Below are positions 1-7,983 of a DNA stretch of 64,000 nt, piece by piece. The DNA is from UBA1479 sp040221095. GTDB lineage: Bacteria; Pseudomonadota; Alphaproteobacteria; Rhodospirillales; Casp-alpha2. The notes under the pieces were generated by a model that saw only the letters and a program-made list of their open reading frames with translations, was not told the DNA's origin and searched no databases. Every line of letters starts with the position of its first letter. Position 1 is the stretch's first letter. The stretch is from NCBI GenBank assembly GCA_040221095.1, contig JAVJVP010000008.1, positions 558,001 through 622,000 on the forward strand, written 5' to 3'. Position numbers and translations under genes: made by a program.

Positions 1-580
1 TGTCCGGGGACCACGCCCCGGCGCCGGTCAGCAGCGCCGCCGTGAGGGCGAGCGGCAAGCCGACCACATTGTTGTAATCGCCGTTGATCGCCGTGACGAA
101 CAGCGCGGCAAGACCCTGAATGGCATAACCGCCGGCCTTGTCCCGCCATTCGCCAGAGGCGAGGTACATATCAATCTCGGCCCGGCTGAGGCGCTTGAAC
201 TGCACGGCGGTGACCGCATCGCGGACCAGAACCCGCCCGCCCGGGCAGACCAGGGCGACGCCGCCGATGACCCGGTGCCGGCGCCCGGACAACAGGTCCA
301 GGCAGTGCCGCGCCTCGGCCTCGTCGGCGGGCTTGGGCAGCGACCGGCGGCCGCAGGCGACGACCGTATCCGCCCCCAGGACGAAATCGTCCGGATGCGC
401 CCGCGCCACGGCGGCGGCCTTTTGCGAGGCCAGCCGCCGCGCCAACGCACGCGGCTGTTCGCCCGGCCGGGGCGTCTCGTCGATGTCGGCGGGCATCACG
501 GCGGCGGGCACGATCCCGACCTGGGACAGCAAATCCAGCCGCCTGGGCGACGCCGAGGCGAGAATCAAGCGGCCAGCCAT
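1..580 (-). CDS. maf: Maf-family nucleoside triphosphate pyrophosphatase (3' end outside window)
   Basis: Maf proteins hydrolyse non-canonical or pyrimidine NTPs to NMP and pyrophosphate in the cytoplasm. The start shows the family signature LILASASPRR (residues 5-14), then VLGADTVVACG in the middle and the C-terminal block AIQGLAALF...NGDYNNVVGLPL. About 193 codons lie in the window with no stop, so only a few C-terminal residues are missing. I chose the ATG at 578-580 because a GGCGGA sits about 7 bases upstream; an in-frame ATG at 584-586 is too close to that site. It lies just downstream of infA, a common alphaproteobacterial order, and is probably co-transcribed with it. The subtype (dTTP/UTP or 7-methyl-GTP specific) is not decided. 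Confidence 0.93.
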   Translation of the reverse strand, partial: MAGRLILASASPRRLDLLSQVGIVPAAVMPADIDETPRPGEQPRALARRLASQKAAAVARAHPDDFVLGADTVVACGRRSLPKPADEAEARHCLDLLSGRRHRVIGGVALVCPGGRVLVRDAVTAVQFKRLSRAEIDMYLASGEWRDKAGGYAIQGLAALFVTAINGDYNNVVGLPLALTAALLTGAGAWSPD

Positions 581-598
581 GGGCATGTCCGCCAAACT

Positions 599-817
599 TT
601 ATTTGAAACGAAAGGTGATCCGGCCCTTGGTCAGATCGTAAGGCGTCATCTCAACATTGACGCGATCGCCGGCAAGCACCCGGATCCGGTGCTTGCGCAT
701 TTTGCCCGCCGTATGGGCAAGAATTTCGTGCTCGTTGTCCAGTTTGACCCGGAACATGGCGTTGGGCAGCAGTTCCGTCACCGTGCCCGTAAACTCCAAA
801 ACGTCTTCTTTCGCCAT
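599..817 (-). CDS. infA: Translation initiation factor IF-1
   Basis: IF-1 binds the 30S A site during initiation. The 72-residue protein has the usual family length and is a single S1-like OB fold. It begins MAKEDVLEFTGTV and carries the diagnostic stretches LPNAMFRVKLDN, ILAHTAGKMRK and ILVLAGDRV-type VLAGDRVNVEMTPYDLTKGRI, ending in RITFRFK. The match is end to end with no gaps that I can see. It precedes maf by about 18 bases on the same strand. A 107-base stretch separates it from the LysR gene upstream and presumably holds its promoter, although no clear -35/-10 pair stands out. Confidence 0.98.
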   Translation of the reverse strand: MAKEDVLEFTGTVTELLPNAMFRVKLDNEHEILAHTAGKMRKHRIRVLAGDRVNVEMTPYDLTKGRITFRFK

Positions 818-924
818 TAGTACTCCAATAATTCGGCCAAAACGCCCCAGAACATGACCTCAAGCCGGGCAAAAATCAAGGGATTGCGGGGATCTGCCGA
901 TATCGCCTCAATCACCACCCCCGA

Positions 925-1791
925 TCAGGGCTCGGGATCGTCGCCGGCTTCGTCGCGGGCGGCGCTGCGCAGGCCCTCGACGGCCGTATGGAACAACGGG
1001 TTATCGACCCCGTCCAGGTGGACGATGAAGATCGGCCGGCGGAACACGGGGGCCCCTTCGACCAGGTGCAGCACGCCTTCCTCCAGGCGCGGGCGCACGG
1101 CGCGCAGCGGCAGATAGGCCGACCCGCCGGCGCGCAGGATGTGTTGCTGGGCGAGCGGCCCGTAGCTGACCGCAAGCGCCGGCGCCGCCAGATTGGCGAA
1201 GGCGTCCAGATGTTCCATGCGGAATTCAGCCCCCCAGTCGACGAACACGTAGCTGGCGTCCCACGGGCCACGCGTCGCCGGGTCCGTCGACACCAGGACC
1301 AGACTGTCCTGGGCCAGCTTTTCGACCACCAGGCCCGAACGGTGCTGCGGCGTATAGCTGACCGCCAGATCGATGAAGCCCTCGACGACCTGGCTCATCA
1401 GGGTGTCGGAGGTGCCGACCTCGGCGCGCAGGGCGACCTCGGGCAGGGCCTGGCGGACCCAGGACATCCAGCTCACCATCATGCGTTCCCACAGGGTGAA
1501 TTCGGCGCCGACGGTGAGAAGCGCGGAATATTCCGTCGGCAGGCCGACGTTGTGGCGCGCCTGCTCCCAGGTCTGCAGCAGTTTTTCCGCAAACGGGCGG
1601 AACTGCGCCCCCGCCGCCGTCAGCGACGCCCCCGCCTTGGTGCGCACGAACAGCGGCTGTCCCAGCAGGTCTTCCAGCAGCTTGACCCGCGTGCTGACGG
1701 TCGACTGGGTGACGTAGAGGCGTTCCGACGCCTTGACGAAATTTCCGACCTCGCAGATGGCGAGGAAGGTACGCGCAAGATTGATGTCCAT
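925..1791 (-). CDS. LysR-family transcriptional regulator
   Basis: A 288-residue protein with the standard LysR plan. There is an N-terminal winged helix-turn-helix (about residues 1-60: LARTFLAICEVGNF, ASERLYVTQSTVS, LEDLLGQPLFVRT) followed by an effector-binding domain. The effector is unknown. It is divergent from the exported protein at 1949 with 157 bases between the starts, the usual geometry in which a LysR protein controls its divergent neighbour and itself. It interrupts the otherwise conserved infA/LMW-phosphatase/UPF0262/hisD neighbourhood, so the LysR and the following small genes look like an inserted accessory block. The family call is certain; the target is inference. Confidence 0.93.
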   Translation of the reverse strand: MDINLARTFLAICEVGNFVKASERLYVTQSTVSTRVKLLEDLLGQPLFVRTKAGASLTAAGAQFRPFAEKLLQTWEQARHNVGLPTEYSALLTVGAEFTLWERMMVSWMSWVRQALPEVALRAEVGTSDTLMSQVVEGFIDLAVSYTPQHRSGLVVEKLAQDSLVLVSTDPATRGPWDASYVFVDWGAEFRMEHLDAFANLAAPALAVSYGPLAQQHILRAGGSAYLPLRAVRPRLEEGVLHLVEGAPVFRRPIFIVHLDGVDNPLFHTAVEGLRSAARDEAGDDPEP

Positions 1792-1877
1792 GGGGCGTTT
1801 CCGGAGGAAATCAGGGGGTGGATCGGGACGGATTATACATCGGAATTTTTGATATAAACCATAATTTTATTTCGTTT

Positions 1878-1897
1878 GAGAAATGTCTAGTTTTCTC
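1878..1897. promoter_or_regulatory. Inverted repeat in the LysR/exported-protein divergent promoter
   Basis: GAGAAA-N8-TTTCTC is a perfect 6-base inverted repeat lying between the divergent starts at 1791 and 1949, in a locally AT-rich stretch (1840-1900) unlike the surrounding DNA. It is a plausible regulator-binding site for the LysR protein, but no T-N11-A box was established and chance is possible. Confidence 0.3.
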
Positions 1898-1948
1898 CGA
1901 AAGTTCCCCCGTCCAATCACGGACAGCCACCCCTTTTTGGAGGAATAC

Positions 1949-2221
1949 ATGAAAGTCCTGCCCTTCATTGGCGCCGCCGCGATCGCGCTTGCTCTTGCGG
2001 CCCCGGCCAAGGCCGTGGACGTGACCAATGAACAGGAAACCGAAATCCAACTGACGGTTTCCGATTCCGAAGGCTCCGAAATGGTGAACATCGCCGCCGG
2101 CGAAACCATTCCGAACCTCTGCGAAAAATGCAAACTCGTGCTGGGTGACGAAGCCGTCAGCGTACAGGGCGACCAGATCGCCGTGATCCGCGGCGGCAAG
2201 ATTTCCATCCGCACCAACTGA
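1949..2221 (+). CDS. Small exported protein with a CxxC motif, function unknown
   Basis: A 90-residue protein that I do not recognise. The first 22 residues form a clear Sec signal peptide (MKVLPFIG..., hydrophobic core, cleavage near AKA-VDV), so the mature product is about 68 residues and periplasmic. It carries one CEKC pair at residues 58-61, which could be a redox or metal site. The start was placed at the ATG at 1949 because a strong GGAGG lies at 1939-1943; a longer in-frame reading from 1883 would bury the signal peptide. It is divergent from the LysR gene, and LysR control is likely but not shown. No stable terminator is seen after it. Confidence 0.75.
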   Translation: MKVLPFIGAAAIALALAAPAKAVDVTNEQETEIQLTVSDSEGSEMVNIAAGETIPNLCEKCKLVLGDEAVSVQGDQIAVIRGGKISIRTN

Positions 2222-2468
2222 TCGACGGATGTGGGGACGGGTTTGGGGCCCGACCCTACAGGAACGCGCCTGGGAGGGCGTCATCGGGAACGGGAGCGGT
2301 AGACGCATAGACGCACCCCCCGTTCCCGAGCGCCGCACCTACCAGCCTCCCCCGGCCGCGTTCCCCGAATTTTCGAGCCCACGCCTAGACCTGCCGACTT
2401 CGTTCCTTCGCAACCCATCGGCCACGTCGCCCTCCCACGAATGGCCCCTTCCTTGAAAGGCACATGCC

Positions 2469-2654
2469 ATGTTGACGCATCCCTCCACCACGCCGGCCCC
2501 CGCAGTCTCGCAGAGCATCCCCACCGTTCCTGCCCCCCGGTCGTTCTGGCAACGCGCCGATGACATCACGGGCTTTACCCTGTTCATGCTCATCGTCGTC
2601 GGTGGCGTCGTGGCCCCGTTCGCCTTATATGCATACGGGCTGCTGTTCCGCTAA
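2469..2654 (+). CDS. Small single-pass membrane protein
   Basis: A 61-residue protein of unknown function. Residues 1-30 are Pro/Ser/Thr-rich and polar. Residues 36-60 form one hydrophobic segment (GFTLFMLIVVGGVVAPFALYAYG), followed by a terminal LLFR, which suggests a membrane-anchored peptide with a cytoplasmic N-terminus. A GAAAGG at 2455-2460 with 8-base spacing supports the ATG at 2469 over the ATG at 2464. It sits alone between the CxxC exported protein and a convergent exported-protein gene. Composition is typical of the genome. It resembles the small accessory subunits of membrane complexes in size only, and no partner is visible nearby. Confidence 0.6.
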   Translation: MLTHPSTTPAPAVSQSIPTVPAPRSFWQRADDITGFTLFMLIVVGGVVAPFALYAYGLLFR

Positions 2655-2724
2655 CTTCGGAATCCGCCGGCTCGGCATGGACCTTGGTCCGGGCCGCCCC
2701 TATCTGACTTGACGCGCCCGTCGG

Positions 2725-3306
2725 CTACCGCCATTCCAGGCGGTGGACGACGGCGCGGCAGGTCGTGGGCATTTCGTTGGCGGGGCTCACCAGGTTCAAT
2801 TCGACGAAGGTCGATTCCGCCAGGCGCTGTCCCAGGGACACGATATCCCGTTCCGTGGCATCCGGCTCGCGCGAGAACATCACCCCCAGGCGGCGCCTGA
2901 CCCGCTCCTCGTCGGACAGTTTCAGGGCGTAGCGGATCACGCCGACGCCGAACATCTCGCGGATCGCGATGCCGCGCCGCGCCCAGCAGAACCCTTCATT
3001 GACCTTTTCCGCCGCCACGGTCACGTCGAACCGAACGTCCAGGCGGCGCAGATTACGGTCGAAGGTAACCCGGTACTGGGCCGGTGGACCGGCCGCGGTC
3101 GTCAGACGCGCCGCCGCCGTCTGCGCCCCGGCACGCATGCGCTTGATTCCGGCGTCCAGCAGGGTGACCGGCTGCGTCGCGAGAGCATCGAACAGATCCC
3201 CGTTCTGCGCCAGGGCCGGCAAGGGCGCCGTTCCAGCGGCGAGGGCCAAGCAAACACCAGCGGCAAGGAAGGTTTTGGGCCGATCTGGCAGGCATGATTG
3301 TGTCAT
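2725..3306 (-). CDS. Exported protein of unknown function
   Basis: A 193-residue protein that I do not recognise. It starts with an N-terminal signal peptide (hydrophobic core about residues 12-30, probable cleavage after PALAQ). The mature part is predicted soluble and periplasmic, with alternating strands and helices (YRVTFDRNLRRLDVRFDVTV, FCWARRGIAIREMFGV). There are Cys residues in the mature region near FCWARR and near TTCRAVVH at the end, which could form one disulfide. The ATG at 3304-3306 is preceded by AAGGAG at a 6-base spacing. It is convergent with the 61-residue membrane protein gene and divergent from the PAS-protein gene. Confidence 0.7.
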   Translation of the reverse strand: MTQSCLPDRPKTFLAAGVCLALAAGTAPLPALAQNGDLFDALATQPVTLLDAGIKRMRAGAQTAAARLTTAAGPPAQYRVTFDRNLRRLDVRFDVTVAAEKVNEGFCWARRGIAIREMFGVGVIRYALKLSDEERVRRRLGVMFSREPDATERDIVSLGQRLAESTFVELNLVSPANEMPTTCRAVVHRLEWR

Positions 3307-3555
3307 CCGGTCTCCTTGAATCGTTATCGGACCGCGATGGGCCCCATAACGGCCATTCTATCGAAGCAGCCAGACAGGACGCCCCCTGAATCCGCTTTCC
3401 TTAACCCCTTATGACCGCCATCACAGCATTGGGCATCAACGACGGGTACTGTTCGCCGGCTTTTGACATGAAATTGTATGCAAATCACGGGGTCGGTGCG
3501 ACCGTTAACCACCGATCCCAGAATTTGCATGCTCTTGAACACCTTGAGGGAGACC

Positions 3556-4110
3556 ATGACTTCCACATCAGAGCCCGCATTCCGCATTTTTCAGCGTGAG
3601 GTCGCCGTTACCGACCTGCGGAATCCGCTGTTCGCGGACGTCCTCGACGTATGGAGCGGGCTCTGCGGCGGTAACGTGGCCCCACCCTGGCGGGTCACCG
3701 ACATGCTGCGCTACCCGCCCGTGGTCATTCCCTTCATCAGCGTCGTCGACCTGACCTCCGACGGGGAATTCCGCTACCGCTATTGGGGCACCGGGCATGT
3801 CGATGTGAAGGGCTACGACTACACCGGCCGCTCGCCCCGCGATCACGAACCGGCGGAATACGGGCGCATGATCAACGACGAGTACCGGACCGTCGCCAAA
3901 ACCGCCAAACCCATGGCCTTCGTCCATGACATCCGCCCGGGCCTGGCCCAGGTTTCCAAGGTTCAGGAAACCCTGCGCTTGCCGCTTGCCAACGACGGGC
4001 GGACCGTATCGGGCATCATTTCCTTCGCCGACTGGCGGACCAACGCCGGGCATTGGACGGAAATGTTCGACACCCTGTCCGACGCGACAGCGAGCGTCGG
4101 CGCGGACTGA
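3556..4110 (+). CDS. PAS-domain (PAS_5-like) protein
   Basis: A 184-residue protein built of essentially one PAS-like sensory fold with no output domain, a class very abundant in Rhodospirillales. The pattern VLDVWSGLCGGNVAPPWRVTDM..., then FRYRYWGTGHVDVKGYDYTGRSP and LRLPLANDGRTVSGIISFADW, matches the PAS_5 layout. The start at 3556 is preceded by GAGGGA about 5 bases upstream; a longer reading from 3478 has no good ribosome site. The ligand and partner are unknown. A second, divergent member of the same type lies at 58100-58606. It belongs to the block inserted between infA and the his genes. Confidence 0.75.
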   Translation: MTSTSEPAFRIFQREVAVTDLRNPLFADVLDVWSGLCGGNVAPPWRVTDMLRYPPVVIPFISVVDLTSDGEFRYRYWGTGHVDVKGYDYTGRSPRDHEPAEYGRMINDEYRTVAKTAKPMAFVHDIRPGLAQVSKVQETLRLPLANDGRTVSGIISFADWRTNAGHWTEMFDTLSDATASVGAD

Positions 4111-4136
4111 CGCCCCCCTTTCCGACTTGATTTTTT

Positions 4137-4583
4137 TTATGTATCGACGACCGCATGCACGGGGAACCGCGCCTTGATGCGGTCCATCAGCTGGTCGCGC
4201 ACCATGCGGTAGGCCTGCAGCTTTTCCTCGCGGTTGTCCGTTTCGATGATCGACGGGTCGAAGGTGTTCCAGAACTCCACGTCGCAGGCCATGATCCGGG
4301 TCAGTTCCATGGCCTTGTGCTGGGCTTCGGGCGACAGGGTGATGACCAGATCGAAGAAGTCGTCTTCCAGATCATCAAAGGTCTTCGACTTGTGTTTCGA
4401 CATGTCGATGCCGATTTCGTCCATCACGGCGATGGTGAAGCCGTCGATCTGCCCTTCCCGCGCCCCCGCGCTGTCCACATAGATCCGATGGCCGTGCAGA
4501 AACTTCAGGATGCCCTCCGCCATGGGCGAGCGGATGGAATTCATCGTGCAGGAGAACAGGACCGCAGAGGGAAGGTCAGCCAA
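4137..4583 (-). CDS. Low-molecular-weight protein tyrosine phosphatase / arsenate reductase-like protein
   Basis: A 148-residue protein of the LMW-PTP fold. The P-loop C-x5-R is CTMNSIR at residues 12-18, near the N-terminus as the family requires, followed by SPMAEG. A DP pair (TFDPS) in the C-terminal third is a candidate for the general acid. It could be a phosphotyrosine phosphatase or an arsenate reductase; the P-loop lacks the classic CxGNICRS spacing residues, so substrate is uncertain. It follows UPF0262 on the same strand with a 12-base gap, and hisD and hisG lie upstream, a gene order I know from other alphaproteobacteria. Probably the last gene of the hisGD operon. Confidence 0.85.
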   Translation of the reverse strand: MADLPSAVLFSCTMNSIRSPMAEGILKFLHGHRIYVDSAGAREGQIDGFTIAVMDEIGIDMSKHKSKTFDDLEDDFFDLVITLSPEAQHKAMELTRIMACDVEFWNTFDPSIIETDNREEKLQAYRMVRDQLMDRIKARFPVHAVVDT

Positions 4584-4595
4584 ATTCGCCGCCCC

Positions 4596-5075
4596 CTATG
4601 CCTTGATGTGAAGCACGCAGACGAGCGTGAACAGGCGCCGGGCCGTGCGCAGATTCATCTCGACCCGGTCCTCGAGCCGCGTGCGCAGAATTTCCGCCCC
4701 TTCGTTGTGCAGCCCCCGGCGGCCCATGTCGATGGCCTCGATCTGGCTTGGCGACATGGTCTTGATCGCCTTGAAGTAGCTGTCGCAGATCATGAAATAG
4801 TCGCGCACGATGCGCTTCATGACGCTGATCGGCAGGGTGATCTTGACCAGATGGCCGCCACCCTCGTCGTCCACGTCGAACACCAGGCGGTTGTCCTGGA
4901 TCGACAGACGCAGGGCATAAGGCCCGACATGGTCGATTTCGAGAGGCCGGAAGCTGTTGTCCTCCAGCAGGTCGTAGATCGCCACTTTCCGTTCGTGGTC
5001 GACCTGGGGACTGCGGCTGACGACGCTTTTCTCATCCAGGTCGATTTGGACAATGCGATGCGTGTCGCCGCTCAT
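4596..5075 (-). CDS. UPF0262 family protein
   Basis: A 159-residue protein matching the UPF0262 family, which is confined largely to Alphaproteobacteria and has no established function. Recognisable stretches are VDHERKVAIYDLLEDNSF, GPYALRLSIQDNRLVFDV, LPISVMKRIVRDYFMICDSYFKAI and GRRGLHNEGAEILRTRL. It is cytoplasmic, with no signal or membrane segment. It lies 16 bases after hisD and just before the LMW-phosphatase-like gene, a neighbourhood conserved in the class, and is probably co-transcribed with hisGD. Confidence 0.93.
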   Translation of the reverse strand: MSGDTHRIVQIDLDEKSVVSRSPQVDHERKVAIYDLLEDNSFRPLEIDHVGPYALRLSIQDNRLVFDVDDEGGGHLVKITLPISVMKRIVRDYFMICDSYFKAIKTMSPSQIEAIDMGRRGLHNEGAEILRTRLEDRVEMNLRTARRLFTLVCVLHIKA

Positions 5076-5091
5076 GTTCGGATGCTCCGGT

Positions 5092-6396
5092 CTAATCCCC
5101 CGCCGGCGCGTTCAGGCGGATGGAAATGGAAAGCGCGTGGGCGTCCAGGCCTTCGGCCCGGGCCAGGGCCACGGCTTCGGGACCGATGGCGCGCAGGCCC
5201 TCGGCGTCGCATTCGATGAGGGACGAGCGCTTCATGAAATCGAGCACGCCCAGGCCCGACGAGAACCGCGCGCTGCGCGCCGTCGGCAGCACGTGGTTGG
5301 GCCCGGCGATATAATCGCCGATGGCTTCGGGGACGTAGCGGCCCATGAAAATGGCCCCCGCGTTGCGCACCTTGCGGCCCAGGGCGTCGGCGTTGTCGGT
5401 GGCGATTTCCAGATGTTCCGGCGCGATGCGGTCGACCAGGGGAATGGCGCCCGCCAAGTCCGGCACGGTGATGACGGCGCCGTAGGTCGCCCAGCTTTCG
5501 CCCGCCGTGCCCGTGCGCGGCAGGGTTTTCAGATGCCCTTCGACGGCGCGCTCGACCGCATCGGCGAAGGCCGCATCGTCGGTGATCAGAATCGCCTGGG
5601 CGGCGGTGTCGTGTTCGGCCTGGCTCAACAGATCGGCGGCGATCCAGGCGGGATCGTTGGCGCCGTCGGCCAGCACCAGGATTTCCGACGGGCCGGCGAT
5701 CATGTCGATGCCGACGGTGCCGAACACCAGGCGCTTGGCCGCCGCCACATAGGCGTTACCGGGGCCGACAATCTTGTCGACCGGACGGATCGTCTCGGTG
5801 CCGTAGGCCAGGGCACCCACGGCCTGGGCGCCGCCGATGCGGTAGATTTCATCGACCCCGGCGATCGCCGCCGCCGCCAGGACCAGGGGGTTGAGCACCC
5901 CGTCCGGCGTCGGCACGACCATGACCAGACGGTCCACGCCCGCGACCTTGGCCGGAATCGCGTTCATCAGCACGGACGATGGATAGGCCGCCGTCCCGCC
6001 GGGCACATAGAGGCCCGCCGCCTCCACCGCCTGCCAGCGGTAGCCCAGGCGCAGGCCCGCCGCATCGGTGAAATCCAGGTCTTCCGGCAACTGCTTTTCG
6101 TGGAATGCGCGGATGCGCCCGGCCGCCGTGGCCAGGGCCGACAGGGTCTCGTCCGTGCACTGGCCGCGCGCGGCGTCCACTTCGACGGGCGTGATCGCCA
6201 TGGTTTCGGCGGTCAGATCGAACCGATCGAACCGTTTGGTATATTCCAGAACCGCCGCGTCGCCGCGCGCCCGCACGTCGGCCAGAATGGCCGTGACGAC
6301 GTCGTTGACGTCGGCTTCGGTCTCGCGCTTGGCGCCCAGGAAATCCTTGAACGCCGCCTCGAACCCGGGATCGCGGGCATCAAGCCGCAAGGGCAT
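5092..6396 (-). CDS. hisD: Histidinol dehydrogenase
   Basis: HisD catalyses the last two steps of histidine synthesis, the NAD-dependent oxidation of L-histidinol to histidine. The 434-residue length is typical. Family signatures include LYVPGGTAAYPSSVLM, RIGGAQAVGALAYGTE, KIVGPGNAYV, DMIAGPSEILVLAD, LSQAEHDTAAQAILI (zinc-site Gln/His region), RIAPEHLEI and GDYIAGPNHVLPT. It overlaps the end of hisG by 17 bases, so the two are translationally coupled, and it is followed by UPF0262. No anomaly is seen. Confidence 0.98.
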   Translation of the reverse strand: MPLRLDARDPGFEAAFKDFLGAKRETEADVNDVVTAILADVRARGDAAVLEYTKRFDRFDLTAETMAITPVEVDAARGQCTDETLSALATAAGRIRAFHEKQLPEDLDFTDAAGLRLGYRWQAVEAAGLYVPGGTAAYPSSVLMNAIPAKVAGVDRLVMVVPTPDGVLNPLVLAAAAIAGVDEIYRIGGAQAVGALAYGTETIRPVDKIVGPGNAYVAAAKRLVFGTVGIDMIAGPSEILVLADGANDPAWIAADLLSQAEHDTAAQAILITDDAAFADAVERAVEGHLKTLPRTGTAGESWATYGAVITVPDLAGAIPLVDRIAPEHLEIATDNADALGRKVRNAGAIFMGRYVPEAIGDYIAGPNHVLPTARSARFSSGLGVLDFMKRSSLIECDAEGLRAIGPEAVALARAEGLDAHALSISIRLNAPAGD

Positions 6397-7060
6397 CGAC
6401 GGCCTCCTTGAACTTGGTGACCCAGCCGCCGATTTCCCGGGGGCGGGTCTTCCAGGCGGCGCGGTTGACGGCCAGACGGGACGTGATCTCGGCGATGGTC
6501 TCGACCTCGACCAAGCCGTTGGCCTTCAGCGTCGCCCCCGTCGACACCAGATCGACGATGCGCCGGCACAGGCCCAACGTCGGGGCCAGTTCCATGGCGC
6601 CGTTCAGCTTGATGCATTCGGCGTGGACGCCGCGGCGGGCGAAGTGGCGGCGCGTCAGGCCGGGATACTTGGTAGCGACGCGGATCGACGACCATTGTCG
6701 GGGATCGTCGCTTTTGACCATTTCCGCCGGCTCCGCCACGGCCAGGCGGCAATGCCCGATGCCCAGATCGACCGGGGCATAGATTTCCGAATAATCGAAT
6801 TCCATCAGCACGTCGTTGCCGGCGACACCCAGATGGGCCGCGCCGAAGGCGACGAAGGTCGCGACGTCGAACGAGCGCACGCGGATGATGTCCAGGTTCG
6901 GCACGTTGGTGGTGAAACGGAGCTGGCGGCTTTTGCCGTCGTCGAAGGCCGCCTCAGGCTCGATCCCCGCATGGCGGACCAGCGGCATCACTTCCTCGAG
7001 GATGCGCCCCTTGGGCAAGGCCAGGACCAGTTTCTCGTTCACGTTCATCGCCATGCTCAT
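6380..7060 (-). CDS. hisG: ATP phosphoribosyltransferase catalytic subunit (short form)
   Basis: HisG makes the first committed step of histidine synthesis, condensing ATP and PRPP. The protein has about 226 residues and ends without the C-terminal ACT-like regulatory domain, so it is the short form that normally needs HisZ; no hisZ gene is in the window. Visible motifs are LVLALPKGRILEE, DVATFVAFGAAHLGVAGNDVL and VATKYPGLTRRHF, then the VDLVSTGATLKANGLVEVE PRPP loop. I chose the ATG at 7058-7060 because AAGGAG lies 8 bases upstream; a GTG at 7069 is also in frame. hisD follows with a 17-base overlap. Confidence 0.96.
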   Translation of the reverse strand: MSMAMNVNEKLVLALPKGRILEEVMPLVRHAGIEPEAAFDDGKSRQLRFTTNVPNLDIIRVRSFDVATFVAFGAAHLGVAGNDVLMEFDYSEIYAPVDLGIGHCRLAVAEPAEMVKSDDPRQWSSIRVATKYPGLTRRHFARRGVHAECIKLNGAMELAPTLGLCRRIVDLVSTGATLKANGLVEVETIAEITSRLAVNRAAWKTRPREIGGWVTKFKEAVDALAA

Positions 7061-7192
7061 CTGCGGCACTCCTTAGGGCCGGTTTCCCGGGGGTTGGGCC
7101 GCATACATAGAAGGTTTCGGGCCATCTTACCAGGGAACAGGGGCGGAAAACCCACCTTCTCTGCACCCTGTTTCAGGCCCCCGAAAAAGGCC

Positions 7193-7975
7193 TTATAGGG
7201 CCAATCCGGCGATGAATTCGTTAAGGACGGGAAACAGGGCGTCCGGCGCTTCCAGGTGGGGGCTGTGGCCGCAATCGGCAAGGATCACTTCCCGTGCTGT
7301 GCCCGCAACCCCGGCCGCGATGGCGCGGACCTGGGCCGCCGTGCCGTATTGGTCGTCCGCCCCCTGCACCACCAGGACCGGGCAGGTCACGGCGGGCAAG
7401 CAGGATTCCACGTTCCAGGCACGGAAATCATCGGCCAGCCAGGTGTCGTTCCAGCCGAGAAAGGCCCCGTCCACGTTGTCGCCATGATGGCGCCGCAGGC
7501 GGTCCCGCAGGTCCGTTTCCCGCCAGGCCTTCCGCGCCTCCCGGATGCCCTGGATGGTCACGTCCTCGTTGAACACATGGGCGGCCATGGTCACCACGCC
7601 ACGAATTCTCGGGTCGCGGCCCGCCGCCATGAGCGCGATGGTGCCGCCGTCGGAATGGCCGATCAGCACCGCCGCGCCGATGCCGGCGGCGTCCAGCACG
7701 GCGGGCAGCACGTCATATGCTTCCGGCGCGTGGTAATCCGCCCCGCGCGGCAGGGTGATGCCGTCCGACCGCCCGTAGCCCGCCCGCGAATAGGCGAAGG
7801 CGGGCAATCCGGTCAGGCGGGCCAGGGTTTCCGGCACGCCGCGCCACATATCGACGCAGCCGAGCCCTTCGTGCAGGAACACCAGCGCCGTGCCCCCGGA
7901 CGCCGGCGGCCCGCCCCACCAGGCGTATTCCAGCCGCCGGCCGCAGGCGGTGATGAATTGAGGGCCGGTCGTCAC
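7193..7975 (-). CDS. Alpha/beta-fold hydrolase
   Basis: A cytoplasmic alpha/beta hydrolase of about 260 residues. It has an HEGLG oxyanion-type segment (35-39), a nucleophile elbow GHSDGG with Ser108, a candidate acid in VVQGADDQYG, and the catalytic His in DCGHSPHLEAP near the C-terminus. The substrate is unknown. I placed the start at the GTG at 7973-7975, immediately after the stop of the PhyH gene (7984). A much longer in-frame reading reaches 8155 but lies inside that gene in another frame and looks like non-coding GC-rich translation. It is probably co-transcribed with the PhyH gene and may act on a related small molecule. Confidence 0.85.
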   Translation of the reverse strand: MTTGPQFITACGRRLEYAWWGGPPASGGTALVFLHEGLGCVDMWRGVPETLARLTGLPAFAYSRAGYGRSDGITLPRGADYHAPEAYDVLPAVLDAAGIGAAVLIGHSDGGTIALMAAGRDPRIRGVVTMAAHVFNEDVTIQGIREARKAWRETDLRDRLRRHHGDNVDGAFLGWNDTWLADDFRAWNVESCLPAVTCPVLVVQGADDQYGTAAQVRAIAAGVAGTAREVILADCGHSPHLEAPDALFPVLNEFIAGLAL

Positions 7976-7983
7976 GGCGGGAA

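Noticed and set aside
2229..2456. 75-residue frame between the CxxC protein and the small membrane protein
   Set aside because: No ribosome site, Trp/Pro/Arg-rich sequence and no domain; I treat 2222-2468 as intergenic.
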